Shown here piece after piece: positions 28,918 to 38,245 of a stretch of DNA of 64,000 nucleotides; the stretch's first letter is position 1, and every line of letters begins with the position of its first letter. This DNA is from Duganella radicis. GTDB lineage: Bacteria; Pseudomonadota; Gammaproteobacteria; Burkholderiales; Burkholderiaceae_D. Made by a program: the position numbers and the translations under genes. A model generated the notes under the pieces. The model had not been told where the DNA came from, ran no database searches, and saw only the letters and a list, made by a program, of their open reading frames with translations. Location of the stretch: NCBI RefSeq assembly GCF_009720825.1, contig NZ_WNKY01000024.1, positions 1-64,000 on the forward strand, in the 5' to 3' direction.

Positions 28918-31074
28918 CTAGTCGATCGTGACCGCCAGCTCGCGGTTGCGATTGGCGGCATTGCCGGCATAGTCCTGCGCCGTGATGCGCAGGATGTAAT
29001 TGCCCGGCCCCAGTTCCCCCACCTTCCACGCCCCCGGCGTCAGCCTGCCGTTGATCAGCTTGTTGTTGATGGCGTAGGCAAAGCGCGTCTCCGTTGCGCC
29101 ATGCACCGTGATGCCGCTGTTGGCCGCATACACCAGCTTGACCGCGTCACGGTTGCGCGGCAGACGGTCGTACTGCTGCGTGATGATGGGTTCGGTCATG
29201 CCGGGTATGGTGTCGCCATCCTGGTTCAGCAGCTGGTAGCCGAGCTTGTAGACGCCCAGGCGGCGGCGCTTCTGGTTGCCGTTGATCTGGTCGCTGGCGT
29301 CGACCACGATCTGCGCCTCCCCCAGGCTGCGCGGAATCAGCAGACGGCCGTCACGCTTTTCGGTCAGCGGCTTGCCCTTGGCGTCCAGCACGCTGATGCT
29401 GTTGATTTCGGGCGCGATGGTGTCCTCCAGATCGATGAACGGCAGCAGCAGCGGATTGAGCGGACCGCCGTTCGGCTTGTAGTCGAGGTGGACGTGCGCC
29501 ATGCGGTTGATGGTGCCCAGCGTTTCCCCGGCCGCGAAGCGCGTGCCGCGCTTGACGCGCACCGCCGTCGCCGCGCCCTTTTCATTGCGGCTGACCAGGA
29601 AGCGCGGATCCAGCGGCTTGTCTTTCGCGTCGCGGCCGACGCGCATGTGCACGTACTGCATGCCGGCCAGCGCCAGCCCTTCCGACAATTCGCCATAACC
29701 CCAGCTGGCGCGCGGATCGGTGATCTTGCCGGCCGTGACCACCTGCACCGGCGTGCCGATGGCGGCCTGCACATCGAGCCCGGTGTGGAAATGATCGCGG
29801 CTCTCGCCATCGAAATTGCCGCGCACCTCGCCCATCAGGCCGACCACTTCGTGCGGCTTGTTCTGCGGCTTGACCGGCCACTGGATAGTGGCGCTGTGCG
29901 ACGGCAGGCCCGGCGGCGGCACGTCGGCTTGCGGCTCCTCGTCCGCGCTCACCACGTCGATGCGGTGCAGGCGGAAGGTGGCGCCGTCGGTCACGAACAG
30001 CGAACCATCCCTGGCCAGCGCGATGCCGCGTGGCGAGTACAGGCGCACCGCGCCGTCGGCGCCGGTGGCCGCCTCGGCCGGATGATCGATATCGCGCAAG
30101 GCCACCACCTCGCCGGCCGGCGTGATCTGCGCCACCCGGCCGTGCCCGCTGCTGGCGAGGTAAAGGAAGCCGTCGCCGGTCAGGGCCAGGCCGACTGGCG
30201 AACGCAGCAGCGAATCGCGGTCGTCCTCCTTCGCGACGGCGATGGTGCTGACCGTGCCATCCCGGGCCAGCTTGCGGATGGCGTGATTGGCCGTGTCGGC
30301 AATGTACAGATCGCCGCTGGCGCTGATGGCCAGGCCGGTCGGTGTGTCGAACAGGGCTTGCGCCGCCGCGCCGTCCGCCTTGCCGGCACGCTTGCCGCCG
30401 GCGATGGTGGTCACCGTGCCATCCGGCGCGATGCGGCGGATGCGGTCGTTATAAGTGTCGGCCACGTAGACGTTGCCGTCGGCATCGACCGCCACGCCGA
30501 GCGGACCGTTGAACTGGGCGCCGGCGCCCTTGCCATCCTTGTCGCCGGCCATGCCATCGCCAGCCAGCGTCGACACCGTGCCATCGGGCGTCACCTTGCG
30601 GATGGCGTTGTTGCCGGTATCGGCCACGTACAGATTGCCGGCGCCGTCAATCGCCAGGCCAGACGGGGTATTGAATGCGGCCGCGCCGCCCTTGCCTTCG
30701 GCATAGCCCTCGGCGCCGCCAGCCAGCAGCGTGCTGACGCCGGCCAGGTCGATCTTGCGAATGCTGTTGTTGTCGCCGCCGTCGGCGACGTAGAGATTGC
30801 CTTCCTGGTCCAGCACCACGCCAAAAGGATCGGCAAAGCGCGTGCGGCGGCCGTTGCCATTGCTGGCGCCGGGCAGGCCATCGCCGGCCACGGTGGTCAC
30901 GCGCGCGTGCCAGCCGGTCGGCGTGCCGGCCGCCCTGGGCCGCGCCACCGGGCTGGCTGCTTCATGTTGGGACGGTTTGTGCAGCACCAGATAGGCGACG
31001 CCGCCGCCGACCGCCGCGCCACCCAGCGCCAGCGCCAGCGCCAGCAATGCGAGTTTGAATTGAGCAGGAGACAC
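28918..31074 (-). CDS. NHL-repeat beta-propeller protein fused to an M23-type peptidase domain
   Basis: A 718-residue membrane-anchored protein. One transmembrane helix near residues 8-31 is followed by NHL repeats (about 55-375; units such as LYVADTGNNAIRKVTPDGTVSTLAG). Residues 410-545 carry an M23/LytM-like domain with the zinc motifs H430-x3-D434 (FHTGLD) and H527-x-H529 (HVHLDY), so the site appears intact. The C-terminal 170 residues form a beta-rich region with REPRT-like Ig features. M23 enzymes cut peptide cross-links in peptidoglycan or other peptides. The start is GTG. It converges on the RiPP precursor gene with 12 bases between stops. The substrate is unknown. Confidence 0.8.
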   Translation of the reverse strand: MSPAQFKLALLALALALGGAAVGGGVAYLVLHKPSQHEAASPVARPRAAGTPTGWHARVTTVAGDGLPGASNGNGRRTRFADPFGVVLDQEGNLYVADGGDNNSIRKIDLAGVSTLLAGGAEGYAEGKGGAAAFNTPSGLAIDGAGNLYVADTGNNAIRKVTPDGTVSTLAGDGMAGDKDGKGAGAQFNGPLGVAVDADGNVYVADTYNDRIRRIAPDGTVTTIAGGKRAGKADGAAAQALFDTPTGLAISASGDLYIADTANHAIRKLARDGTVSTIAVAKEDDRDSLLRSPVGLALTGDGFLYLASSGHGRVAQITPAGEVVALRDIDHPAEAATGADGAVRLYSPRGIALARDGSLFVTDGATFRLHRIDVVSADEEPQADVPPPGLPSHSATIQWPVKPQNKPHEVVGLMGEVRGNFDGESRDHFHTGLDVQAAIGTPVQVVTAGKITDPRASWGYGELSEGLALAGMQYVHMRVGRDAKDKPLDPRFLVSRNEKGAATAVRVKRGTRFAAGETLGTINRMAHVHLDYKPNGGPLNPLLLPFIDLEDTIAPEINSISVLDAKGKPLTEKRDGRLLIPRSLGEAQIVVDASDQINGNQKRRRLGVYKLGYQLLNQDGDTIPGMTEPIITQQYDRLPRNRDAVKLVYAANSGITVHGATETRFAYAINNKLINGRLTPGAWKVGELGPGNYILRITAQDYAGNAANRNRELAVTID

Positions 31075-31133
31075 TTATCTGAACCTAAACGTTGATATAT
31101 AGAAAGCTTACCCGATCTCGGGCCCGTTCAGGC

Positions 31134-31162
31134 AAAAAAAAGGCCCGCTCTGGGAGCGGGCC
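31134..31162 (-). terminator. Strong intrinsic terminator for the Prc-type protease gene
   Basis: GGCCCGCTC-TGG-GAGCGGGCC is a perfect 9-base stem; read on the minus strand it is followed by eight T. It lies downstream of the minus-strand protease gene and upstream of the NHL-M23 gene. Confidence 0.88.
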
Positions 31163-31245
31163 GAAGTCTATTTCCTTGGAGGAGATAGAGGAGACAAACG
31201 AAGTATGCTGCGTCACAGCATATAAATCCAATTTATCTTTCCAAT

Positions 31246-31274
31246 GCCAGACATTCACACGAGGAATGTCTGGC
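31246..31274 (-). other. Perfect hairpin just after the Prc-type protease stop
   Basis: GCCAGACATTC and GAATGTCTGGC form a perfect 11-base stem around ACACGAG, 14 bases beyond the protease stop. There is no T-run on either side, so it may protect the 3' end of the transcript; the real terminator is about 85 bases further on. Confidence 0.5.
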
Positions 31275-31287
31275 GAATTTTGCCTGG

Positions 31288-33543
31288 TTATTTGCTGTCG
31301 GCGGCGTAGGGCAGCACGCGGGAGGCCATGCGGGTGTCGGTTTTCAGCACGCTGACCTCGTCCGACAGGATGTGCACCGCTTCGTTCAGCAGCACATCCT
31401 TGGCGGCCTTGGCGGCCTTTTCCGCTTCCAGCTCGGCCGCCAGCGAACGCTCGGCGCCCTGCAGGCCGTCGTCGCTGCGCAGCGCGCCTTTCACCCCCGC
31501 CACTTTCGGCGACGGCGCCGGCTTGCCGTTGGCCGGCTTAGCCGAGATCGCCTTGTTGAGGGCGTCTCTCGGGTCCGGCACCAGGATGGGATCGTCCGCG
31601 CCCGGCGTGTTCGACAGCAGGCGCGCCTCGCGCAGCTTGGCGCGCGCCTCCTGCTGGTCGCGCTCCTTGCGGCGCGCGGCTTCGTTCAGCGAGATCGAGT
31701 TTTCCTTGCGCTGCTTCTTCACCAGCGCGATGTCCTCGGCCAGGTACTGGAAGTCCTTGTCCTTGGCCACGCGGGCATCGTGCTTCTTATCCAGCAGCGG
31801 CACGATTTCCTTCATGTCGCCGGTCGGGATGTAGATGGCCGGCTTGATCTGGGTCCACGGCAAGGCGTTCTCGTAGCTCGATTCGCCAAAGGTGTCGGAA
31901 TCGCCCATGGTCGGCAGCTTGATGTCCGGCGTCACGCCGCGCAGCTGGGTGGTGCCGCCATTGATGCGGAAGAATTGCGCGATGGTGAACTTCAGCTCGC
32001 CATAGTGCACCTTGTCGTTCTGGGCAAAGCGGTCCAGTCCGAACAGGGTTTGCACCGTGCCCTTGCCGAAGCTCGGCTCGCCGATGATGAGACCACGGCC
32101 GTAATCCTGGATCGCGGCGGCAAAGATTTCCGAGGCCGAGGCCGAACCACGGTTGATCAGCACGCCCATCGGACCGTCCCAGGCCATGCCCGGATTGGTG
32201 TCGCTCTCGACCTCGACCTTGTTGTCGCCGTTGCGCTGCATGACCACCGGGCCCTTGTCGATGAACAGGCCGGTCAGTTCCACCGCCTCGGTCAGCGAGC
32301 CGCCGCCGTTGTTGCGCAGGTCGATCAGCACGTTGTCGACCTTGTCCTTTTTCAGCTCGGCCAGCAGGCGCGCGACGTCGCGCGTGGCCGACTTGAAGTC
32401 CTTGTCGCCCTTGCGGCGCGCTTCGAAGTCCATGTAGAAGGTCGGCAGCGAAATCACGCCCACCCGGCGCTTGGCGGCGCCATCCTTGACTTCATAGATG
32501 GTTTTCTTGGCCGACTGCTCTTCCATGCTGATCTTTTGGCGCACCAGAGAGACGAACTGGTGCTTGGCATCGGCGCCGCCATCGGCCGGGATGATTTCCA
32601 GCTTGACGGTCGAGTCTTTCGGACCGCGGATCAGCGCCACCACGTCGTCCAGGCGCCAGCCCAGCACTTCGGTCATCGGCGTTTTCTCATCCTTGGCCAC
32701 GCCGACGATCTTGTCGCCGACCTTGATCTTGCCGGACAGGCCGGCCGGGCTGCCGGTCACCACCTCGCGCACCACGGTGTAGTCGTCGCGCGATTGCAGC
32801 ACGCAACCGATGCCCTCCAGCGACAGGCGCATGGCGATGTCGAAGTTTTCCGCCGCGCGCGGGCCGAGGTAGTTGGTATGCGGCTCGATCGACATGGCGT
32901 AGGCGTTCATGAAGATCTGGAACACATCCTCATTGGTCAGCTTGCGTGACGGGCTGAGGTAGCCCTCGTAACGCTTGTCCAGCGTCTCGCGGATGGCCTT
33001 GTCGTCCTTGCCGGCCAGCTTCAGGCGCAGCCACTCGTTCTTGACACGCTTGCGCCACAGGTCCTTGACCTCGGCGTCGCTCTTGGCCCACTCGGCCTTT
33101 TCGCGGTCGTACTGATAGCTTTCGTCGGAGGTGAATTCAAACTTGCCCTGCTTGACCAGTTCGCGCGCGTAGGCGATGCGCTCGTTGAAGCGCTGCTGGT
33201 ACAGGTTGAAGATGGCAAACGGCACGCTCAGGTTTTCGCCATTGATGGCGTCGTCCAGGCGGGTGCGCACGATGGCGTATTGATCGATGTCGCCTTGGGT
33301 GAAGAACATTTTCTCCGCGTCCAGCGACTTGAAGTAGCGGTCGAAAATTTTCTCAGACATGGCGTCGTCCAGCGGCGCCGGTTTGTAGTGCAGCTTGCTC
33401 AGCACCCGCGAGGCCCACAGGGCCGCCTGGGTTTGGCCCGGCTGGGGCTTGAGCGCGGTGTCGGCCGTTTTTTCCGGCACGGCGGCGCCGGCCTGCACTG
33501 ACAGGGCCGCCAGAACGGCCACCAACAGCATTTGCTTCTTCAT
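31288..33543 (-). CDS. prc: Carboxy-terminal processing (tail-specific) protease, S41A family
   Basis: A 751-residue periplasmic protease. A signal peptide (LLVAVLAALSVQAGA) is followed by a long helical N-terminal region, a PDZ domain near residues 240-325 (GIGCVLQSRDDYTVVREVVTGSPAG, IKVGDKIVGV) and the protease domain. The catalytic Ser469 in GSASASEIFAAA and Lys494 in SFGKGTVQ are spaced by 25 residues as in E. coli Prc. DUF3340-like sequence forms the C-terminus. Prc trims penicillin-binding protein 3, peptidoglycan hydrolases and ssrA-like tagged proteins in the periplasm. A terminator follows, so it appears to be monocistronic. GGAGTAAG lies before the ATG. Confidence 0.95.
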   Translation of the reverse strand: MKKQMLLVAVLAALSVQAGAAVPEKTADTALKPQPGQTQAALWASRVLSKLHYKPAPLDDAMSEKIFDRYFKSLDAEKMFFTQGDIDQYAIVRTRLDDAINGENLSVPFAIFNLYQQRFNERIAYARELVKQGKFEFTSDESYQYDREKAEWAKSDAEVKDLWRKRVKNEWLRLKLAGKDDKAIRETLDKRYEGYLSPSRKLTNEDVFQIFMNAYAMSIEPHTNYLGPRAAENFDIAMRLSLEGIGCVLQSRDDYTVVREVVTGSPAGLSGKIKVGDKIVGVAKDEKTPMTEVLGWRLDDVVALIRGPKDSTVKLEIIPADGGADAKHQFVSLVRQKISMEEQSAKKTIYEVKDGAAKRRVGVISLPTFYMDFEARRKGDKDFKSATRDVARLLAELKKDKVDNVLIDLRNNGGGSLTEAVELTGLFIDKGPVVMQRNGDNKVEVESDTNPGMAWDGPMGVLINRGSASASEIFAAAIQDYGRGLIIGEPSFGKGTVQTLFGLDRFAQNDKVHYGELKFTIAQFFRINGGTTQLRGVTPDIKLPTMGDSDTFGESSYENALPWTQIKPAIYIPTGDMKEIVPLLDKKHDARVAKDKDFQYLAEDIALVKKQRKENSISLNEAARRKERDQQEARAKLREARLLSNTPGADDPILVPDPRDALNKAISAKPANGKPAPSPKVAGVKGALRSDDGLQGAERSLAAELEAEKAAKAAKDVLLNEAVHILSDEVSVLKTDTRMASRVLPYAADSK

Positions 33544-33937
33544 CGGCTTACTCCGAAAGATAATGGGTTTGTTGCATGGATGCGTGCCGCTTCATTCTAC
33601 AGGATAGCAGTCAGCGTACGGGGCTGGTATGCCGGAGTTTCACTGGCTAAGCTTAAGGATAGCTGAAATGAAACATGCCTTCACCCGCTTTTACCAGACA
33701 GAAATACTTCCTCTTTGTTTACAAGTCATTGTTTTATAAATAGAAATCTTTCGAGCAGTTCTTCAGTTTAGTTGCTTTGCAGCAAAAATCTGGTATCATT
33801 CTGGTCTCAGCTTCATTTGACGGCCTGCGCAACCCACCAGCGGCAGTGCCCACTTGCCTTTGCAGTGCTCCACCGTCTCCGGAGCACGCTCGATTAAGAG
33901 CGACCTCAACCGCAGTACCTTTTCTCTAAGAAGATCA
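33544..33937. other. Intergenic region between prc and the MCP gene
   Basis: About 390 bases, AT-rich in the middle (33680-33800). It must hold the divergent promoters of the protease and chemoreceptor genes; the only element I can point to is the extended -10 at 33791. The remainder shows no gene or repeat. Confidence 0.5.
33791..33799 (+). promoter_or_regulatory. Extended -10 promoter candidate for the chemoreceptor gene
   Basis: TG-G-TATCAT matches the extended -10 consensus, with a poor -35 (TTGCTT) 16 bases before TATCAT. It leaves a leader of about 130 bases before the ATG. No sigma-28 flagellar promoter was recognised. Confidence 0.35.
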
Positions 33938-35947
33938 ATGAAAACAATATTCAATCCCCGTGACTGGGGTGTCGGTAGCAAAATTACCGTTTTTACTTTC
34001 GGCCTGATCAGTGTGATCCTGGCCATCCTGCTCACCCTGATTAACCTGAGCACCTCGTCGATGTTGAAAGAGCGCGCCAAGGCCAACGTGGCCAACACGC
34101 TCAACGGCATCAGCAATACCGTGGAGGTGTTCAACACCGCCATGATGAACGAGGCCTCCAGCTTCGCCCGCCTGTTTGCCTCGCAGTTCAGCGGCGGCCA
34201 GTTCACCCTGGACCCGGCCGCCACGGTCGACATCGGCGGCAAGCCGACGCCATCGCTCAAGTTTGCCGGCAAGACGCTGAACATGGACTTCGGCATCCCG
34301 GATAAATTCACCACCGAGACCGGCGTCATCGTCACCATCTTTGCCGCCAGCGGCGACGAGTTCGTGCGCGTGACCACCTCCCTGAAAAAGGAAAACGGCG
34401 AGCGCGCCGTGGGCACCCAGCTGGACCACGCCCACCCGAGCTATCCGCTGCTGCGCGCCGGCAGCAACTACATCGGCCTGGCCACCCTGTTCGGCAAGCA
34501 GTTCATCACGCAATACGATCCGATCAAGGATGACAGCGGCAAGGTGATCGGCGTGCTGTTCATCGGCCTCGACATCTCCAGAAACATGGCGATGCTGAAG
34601 GAGAAAATCAAGGCCATCAAGATCGGCGAGACCGGCTATGTCTATGTGCTGAACGCGGCGGCCGGCAAGACCCAGGGCAATGCGCTGGTCCATCCTTCCC
34701 AGGAAGGCAACAGTCTGCTCGACAGCAAGAGCAGCGACGGCGTGCCCTTCGTCAAGGAGATGCTGGAGGCCAAATCGGGCAGCATGACCTATGACTGGGC
34801 CGACAAGGCCGGCGAGACGCCGCGCGAGAAGATGGTCGACTTCCACACCTTCAAGCCGTGGAACTGGCTGATCGCGGGCGGCACCTACACCGAGGAGATC
34901 ACCCAGGAGGCCGGCCAGCTGCGCAACCGCTACGCCTTGCTGGGCCTGATCGCGCTGGTGCTGTTTGCCGGCGTGCTGTTCCTGCTGGTGCGCTCGGTGG
35001 TGTCGCGTCCGCTGGCACGCGCCACCGAGGCGGCCGACCGCATCGCCAAGGGCGACCTGGACGTGCACCTGCAAATCGATAACAAGGATGAGATCGGCCT
35101 GGTGCTGCGCTCGCTGAACAACATCAGCGACAACCTGTCCGGCGTAGTCGGCCAGGTGCGCGCGGGCGCCGAGCAGATCACCACCGCCTCCAGCGAAATC
35201 GCCCAGGGCAATCTGGACCTGTCGGGCCGCACCGAGGAACAGGCCTCCAGCCTGGAGGAAACCGCCGCCTCGATGGAGGAGCTGAGCACCGCCGTGACGC
35301 AGAACGCCGAGAACGCCTCGCAAGCCAACCAGATGGCGCTGGCGGCATCCGGCATCGCCGCCAAGGGTGGCGAGGTGGTGGCGCAGGTGGTCGATACCAT
35401 GGGTTCGATCACCGCGTCCTCGCGCAAGATTGCCGACATTATTTCCGTGATTGACGGCATCGCGTTCCAGACCAACATCCTGGCGCTGAATGCGGCGGTG
35501 GAAGCGGCGCGCGCTGGCGAACAGGGCCGCGGCTTTGCGGTGGTGGCGTCGGAAGTGCGCAGCCTGGCGCAGCGTTCGGCCACGGCGGCCAAGGAGATCA
35601 AGGAACTGATCGACGATTCCGTCAGCAAGGTGGAAGTGGGCAGCAAGCAGGTGGAACAGGCCGGCACCACCATGCAGGAAGTGGTGGAAAGCGTGCGCCG
35701 CGTGACCGACATCATGGCCGAGATCAGCCACGCCAGCGAAGAGCAGCGCGCTGGCATCGGCCAGGTGCACGAAGCCATCACGCAGATGGACCAGGTGACG
35801 CAGCAGAACGCCGCGCTGGTGGAACAAGCCGCCGCTGCCGCGCAAGCGCTGCAAGACCAGGCGCATGAACTGGAAGACGTGGTGCGCATCTTCAAGCTGG
35901 GCAGCCAGCCGGCGCTGCGCCATGAACGCCGTCTGGCGCTGAAGTAA
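33938..35947 (+). CDS. Methyl-accepting chemotaxis protein with Cache_3-Cache_2-type sensor
   Basis: A 669-residue chemoreceptor. First transmembrane helix near residues 11-33, then a periplasmic Cache_3/Cache_2-type sensor (GVIVTIFAASGDEFVRVTTSL, GLDISRNMAMLKEKI, ETGYVYVLNAA), second helix near 333-352, HAMP, and a long cytoplasmic signalling coiled coil. The hairpin tip reads ISVIDGIAFQTNILALNAAVEAARAGEQGRGF-like, the CheA/CheW contact site, and flanking Gln/Glu pairs are methylation sites. There is no C-terminal NWETF-type tether. I chose ATG 33938 behind TAAGAAG. Cache sensors of this type often bind small organic acids, but the ligand is unknown here. Confidence 0.93.
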   Translation: MKTIFNPRDWGVGSKITVFTFGLISVILAILLTLINLSTSSMLKERAKANVANTLNGISNTVEVFNTAMMNEASSFARLFASQFSGGQFTLDPAATVDIGGKPTPSLKFAGKTLNMDFGIPDKFTTETGVIVTIFAASGDEFVRVTTSLKKENGERAVGTQLDHAHPSYPLLRAGSNYIGLATLFGKQFITQYDPIKDDSGKVIGVLFIGLDISRNMAMLKEKIKAIKIGETGYVYVLNAAAGKTQGNALVHPSQEGNSLLDSKSSDGVPFVKEMLEAKSGSMTYDWADKAGETPREKMVDFHTFKPWNWLIAGGTYTEEITQEAGQLRNRYALLGLIALVLFAGVLFLLVRSVVSRPLARATEAADRIAKGDLDVHLQIDNKDEIGLVLRSLNNISDNLSGVVGQVRAGAEQITTASSEIAQGNLDLSGRTEEQASSLEETAASMEELSTAVTQNAENASQANQMALAASGIAAKGGEVVAQVVDTMGSITASSRKIADIISVIDGIAFQTNILALNAAVEAARAGEQGRGFAVVASEVRSLAQRSATAAKEIKELIDDSVSKVEVGSKQVEQAGTTMQEVVESVRRVTDIMAEISHASEEQRAGIGQVHEAITQMDQVTQQNAALVEQAAAAAQALQDQAHELEDVVRIFKLGSQPALRHERRLALK

Positions 35948-35968
35948 TCTCGGCTGAAGCCAGCCATG

Positions 35969-36001
35969 GCCGCCCGGTGAAAACCGTGGCGGCTTTTTTT
36001 A
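35969..36001 (+). terminator. Intrinsic terminator after the chemoreceptor gene
   Basis: GCCGCCCGGT and ACCGTGGCGGC pair (one bulged T) around a GA-AA loop, followed by a run of T. Confidence 0.82.
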
Positions 36002-36663
36002 TCCCAACACCTGCTTGAGCGACTGCGCCTCCAGCAGCGCCTCACTCCAGGCATCCAATTCCGCCAGACTAGCCTTGGCCAATTTTTTGCGGGCGCTTTT
36101 CGAAAGCGGCCCAAAGCGCCGCTCAAGCAAACGCTCCAATACCGCGACCGCCCCTTCCTTGCGTCCTCTTTCCAGCCCTTGCTCCAGCCCTTGTTTCATA
36201 CCGACTTCCATGCCATCTTCAAAAAACATCTGCTCCAGAGGGTTCCTTAATTCCATTTCTTGCTCCTTGTCCAATTGAAGAACAGCCAGCCAGTAACGTC
36301 TCTGATACGACCGTGGCAAAACCATCATCCAGTTAATCACCTTGAACAACACGATTATGCGCTTCCTGCTCCAGCGATGCAGGAACAGTTGCCTCGTTAA
36401 GTGCCGCTTCGAGATATAAAGTTCGTCCGAGTTGTGGCGAGCCTGTTGGGTACGCAAATGGGCCTCGGCGACCCAGGCAATCGGATTGTGCGAGGCCAAC
36501 AAAGCGTCGCCGCCAATTCTTTGGCGCGGAAGCGCGGCCGTTTCGACCAATCGATTTCAGGGCTGATCTCTGGAAAAAAGAAAGCAACGAAATGACGGAA
36601 AGCATGCGTCAGGGCGGCTTTCCAGGGCAGGTCGTAGCGGGCGGACGGTGCGGTGGCAGGCAT
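35999..36663 (-). pseudogene. Decayed Rpn/YhgA-like nuclease-family gene (internal deletion and frameshift)
   Basis: The 5' part (36663 down to about 36512) reads MPATAPSARYDLPWKAALTHAFR, then VAFFFPEISPEIDWSKRPRFRAKELA, a typical start of Rpn/YhgA-like (PD-(D/E)XK, DUF4351-tailed) proteins. It then shifts frame; from about 36517 the other frame continues GGDALLASHNPIAWVAEAHL, then VLFKVINWMMVLP and a coiled-coil tail rich in EQGLERGRKEG ending ASLAELDAWSEALLEAQSLKQVLG. Compared with full-length relatives roughly a hundred middle residues, including the nuclease motifs, are absent. So the gene carries a deletion whose joint also breaks the frame. A shorter in-frame product from 36550 is possible but would lack the catalytic core. 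Confidence 0.75.
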
Positions 36664-36729
36664 CAGCCCAGTCTACGGCCACACTACCCCCTCGCCGTAT
36701 TGATGCGGTACAAGGGTTATAATTGCGGG

Positions 36730-37086
36730 ATGCCTACTCTCTTCCAGCACCGGCGCCTGACCAGCCTGATCGTCTTCGTGACGATCCTGCTGAATTTGTG
36801 CGCGCCCGCGATTGGCAAGGCGGTGACGGTGCTGGCCGCCGATCCGCTGGTCCTGGATATTTGCAGCGCTTCGCCAGCCCCGGCGCCGGCCAAGCAGCCC
36901 GGCCACGCCATCAAGCATTGCGTGTTCTGCGCCCCCTACAGCGGCAGCGAGGCGCCGCCGCCTGCGCCGGCCGGCCTGCTATCCGTGCTGGAGGGCCACG
37001 ACGATTACCCGCTGCCGCGGCACGACGTGCCGGCAGCGGCCAGCCCGCGCACGACCGCACAGCCGCGCGGCCCGCCCGCCGCCTGA
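36730..37086 (+). CDS. DUF2946 family protein
   Basis: A 118-residue protein with an N-terminal hydrophobic helix (LIVFVTILLNLCAPAIGKAV) and the DUF2946 mark HCVFCAPYSG, a Cys-x2-Cys pair preceded by His. The C-terminal third is proline- and alanine-rich. DUF2946 proteins are commonly encoded beside copper genes, and the next two genes are SCO and PCuAC copper chaperones. A role in copper handling is likely but unproved. The preferred start is ATG 36730; the frame is open upstream without a good ribosome binding site. Confidence 0.7.
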   Translation: MPTLFQHRRLTSLIVFVTILLNLCAPAIGKAVTVLAADPLVLDICSASPAPAPAKQPGHAIKHCVFCAPYSGSEAPPPAPAGLLSVLEGHDDYPLPRHDVPAAASPRTTAQPRGPPAA

Positions 37087-37162
37087 GACGACACATCGCA
37101 CCGCCGCGCCCCGCCCCGCTGCGTCGCGCGGCATCCGTAACATGCGTTTTACAGGACTCTCT

Positions 37163-37774
37163 ATGCAACGTCGTATCTTCATGTCGTCGTTGGCCGCCTT
37201 GCCTTTGTTGGCGGGCGCGGCGCACGCCGCCGGTTTCAATTCCATCGACATCACCGGCGCCAGCATCGGCCCCGACTACCAGCTGTTCTACACCGACGGC
37301 AAACCCGCCTCGCTGCGCGACTTCAAGGGCAAATATGTGATGCTGTTCTTCGGCTTCACCCAGTGCCCGGACGTCTGCCCCACCGCCCTCGCGCGCGCGG
37401 TGGAGATCAAGCGTCTGCTGGGCGCCGATGGCAACAAGGTGCAGGTGGTGTTCGTCACCGTCGATCCGGAGCGCGACACCGCCGCGCTGCTGACCGAATA
37501 CACGCGCGCCTTCGATCCCGGCTTCGTGGCCGTGCGCGGCAACCAGGAACAAACCGCCAAGGCCGCCAAGGACTTCAAGATCTTTTATCGCAAGGTGCCG
37601 AGCGGCAGTTCCTACACCATGGACCACACCGCCCTCACCTACGTGTTCGACGCCAACGGCAAAATCCGCCTGGCGATGAAGCACGAACAAACCGCCCAGC
37701 AATGCGCCGACGATCTGCGCCAGCTGATGAACCCCAAAAAAGAAACCGGCTTCCTGAAAGGACTCTTCCAATGA
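37163..37774 (+). CDS. SCO1/SenC family copper chaperone
   Basis: A 203-residue thioredoxin-fold protein with a signal sequence (LAALPLLAGAAHAA). The copper-binding motif is FTQCPDVCP (Cys68 and Cys72) with the distant His155 in MDHTALTYVFD, the standard SCO arrangement. SCO proteins deliver or reduce copper for assembly of the CuA centre of cytochrome c oxidase. An in-frame ATG at 37142 exists, but 37163 with AGGA before it gives a normal signal peptide. The stop overlaps the PCuAC gene by four bases (ATGA), so the two are coupled. Confidence 0.92.
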   Translation: MQRRIFMSSLAALPLLAGAAHAAGFNSIDITGASIGPDYQLFYTDGKPASLRDFKGKYVMLFFGFTQCPDVCPTALARAVEIKRLLGADGNKVQVVFVTVDPERDTAALLTEYTRAFDPGFVAVRGNQEQTAKAAKDFKIFYRKVPSGSSYTMDHTALTYVFDANGKIRLAMKHEQTAQQCADDLRQLMNPKKETGFLKGLFQ

Positions 37775-38205
37775 AAAAATTACTCTCGCTCTTCCTGATG
37801 GCCGCGCTGCCGGCGCTGGCCCAGGTCACCGTCGGCGAACCGTGGGTGCGCGCCACCGTGGCCGCACAAAAAGCCACCGGCGCCTTCATGACGCTCACCT
37901 CCACCCAAAACGCCAAACTGGTCGGCGTCAGCTCGCCCGCCGCCGGCGTGGTGGAAGTCCACGAAATGAAAATGGAAAACGACATGATGAAAATGCGCCA
38001 GCTGCCAGCGCTGGATCTGCCGGCCGGCAAGCCAGTCAAGCTGGCCCCGGGCGGCTATCACCTGATGCTGCTGGACCTGAAGCAAGCACTGAAAGACGGC
38101 GACAAGATCCCGCTGACGCTGGAGATTGAAGACGCGCAAAAGGTGCGCAGCAAGGTGCAGGTCGAAGCCCCGGTCAGGCCGCTGAATTCCGCCGCGGCGC
38201 ACTGA
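37771..38205 (+). CDS. Periplasmic copper chaperone PCu(A)C
   Basis: A 144-residue protein with a signal peptide (LLSLFLMAALPALA). It matches the Cu(I) motif H-x10-M-x21-H-x-M exactly: His64, Met75, His97 and Met99, within VEVHEMKMENDMMKM and GGYHLMLLDL. PCuAC passes Cu(I) to the CuA site of cytochrome oxidase together with SCO, whose gene overlaps it directly upstream. The set DUF2946-SCO-PCuAC is a compact copper insertion operon. Confidence 0.93.
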   Translation: MKKLLSLFLMAALPALAQVTVGEPWVRATVAAQKATGAFMTLTSTQNAKLVGVSSPAAGVVEVHEMKMENDMMKMRQLPALDLPAGKPVKLAPGGYHLMLLDLKQALKDGDKIPLTLEIEDAQKVRSKVQVEAPVRPLNSAAAH

Positions 38206-38245
38206 GCAGCGGCAGGCCCGGGGCCTGCCGCTGGGTTTCCGCGGC

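Noticed and set aside
31092..31355. 87-codon plus-strand frame between NHL-M23 and prc
   Set aside because: It runs through the strong minus-strand terminator and the prc 3' end; composition is not coding.
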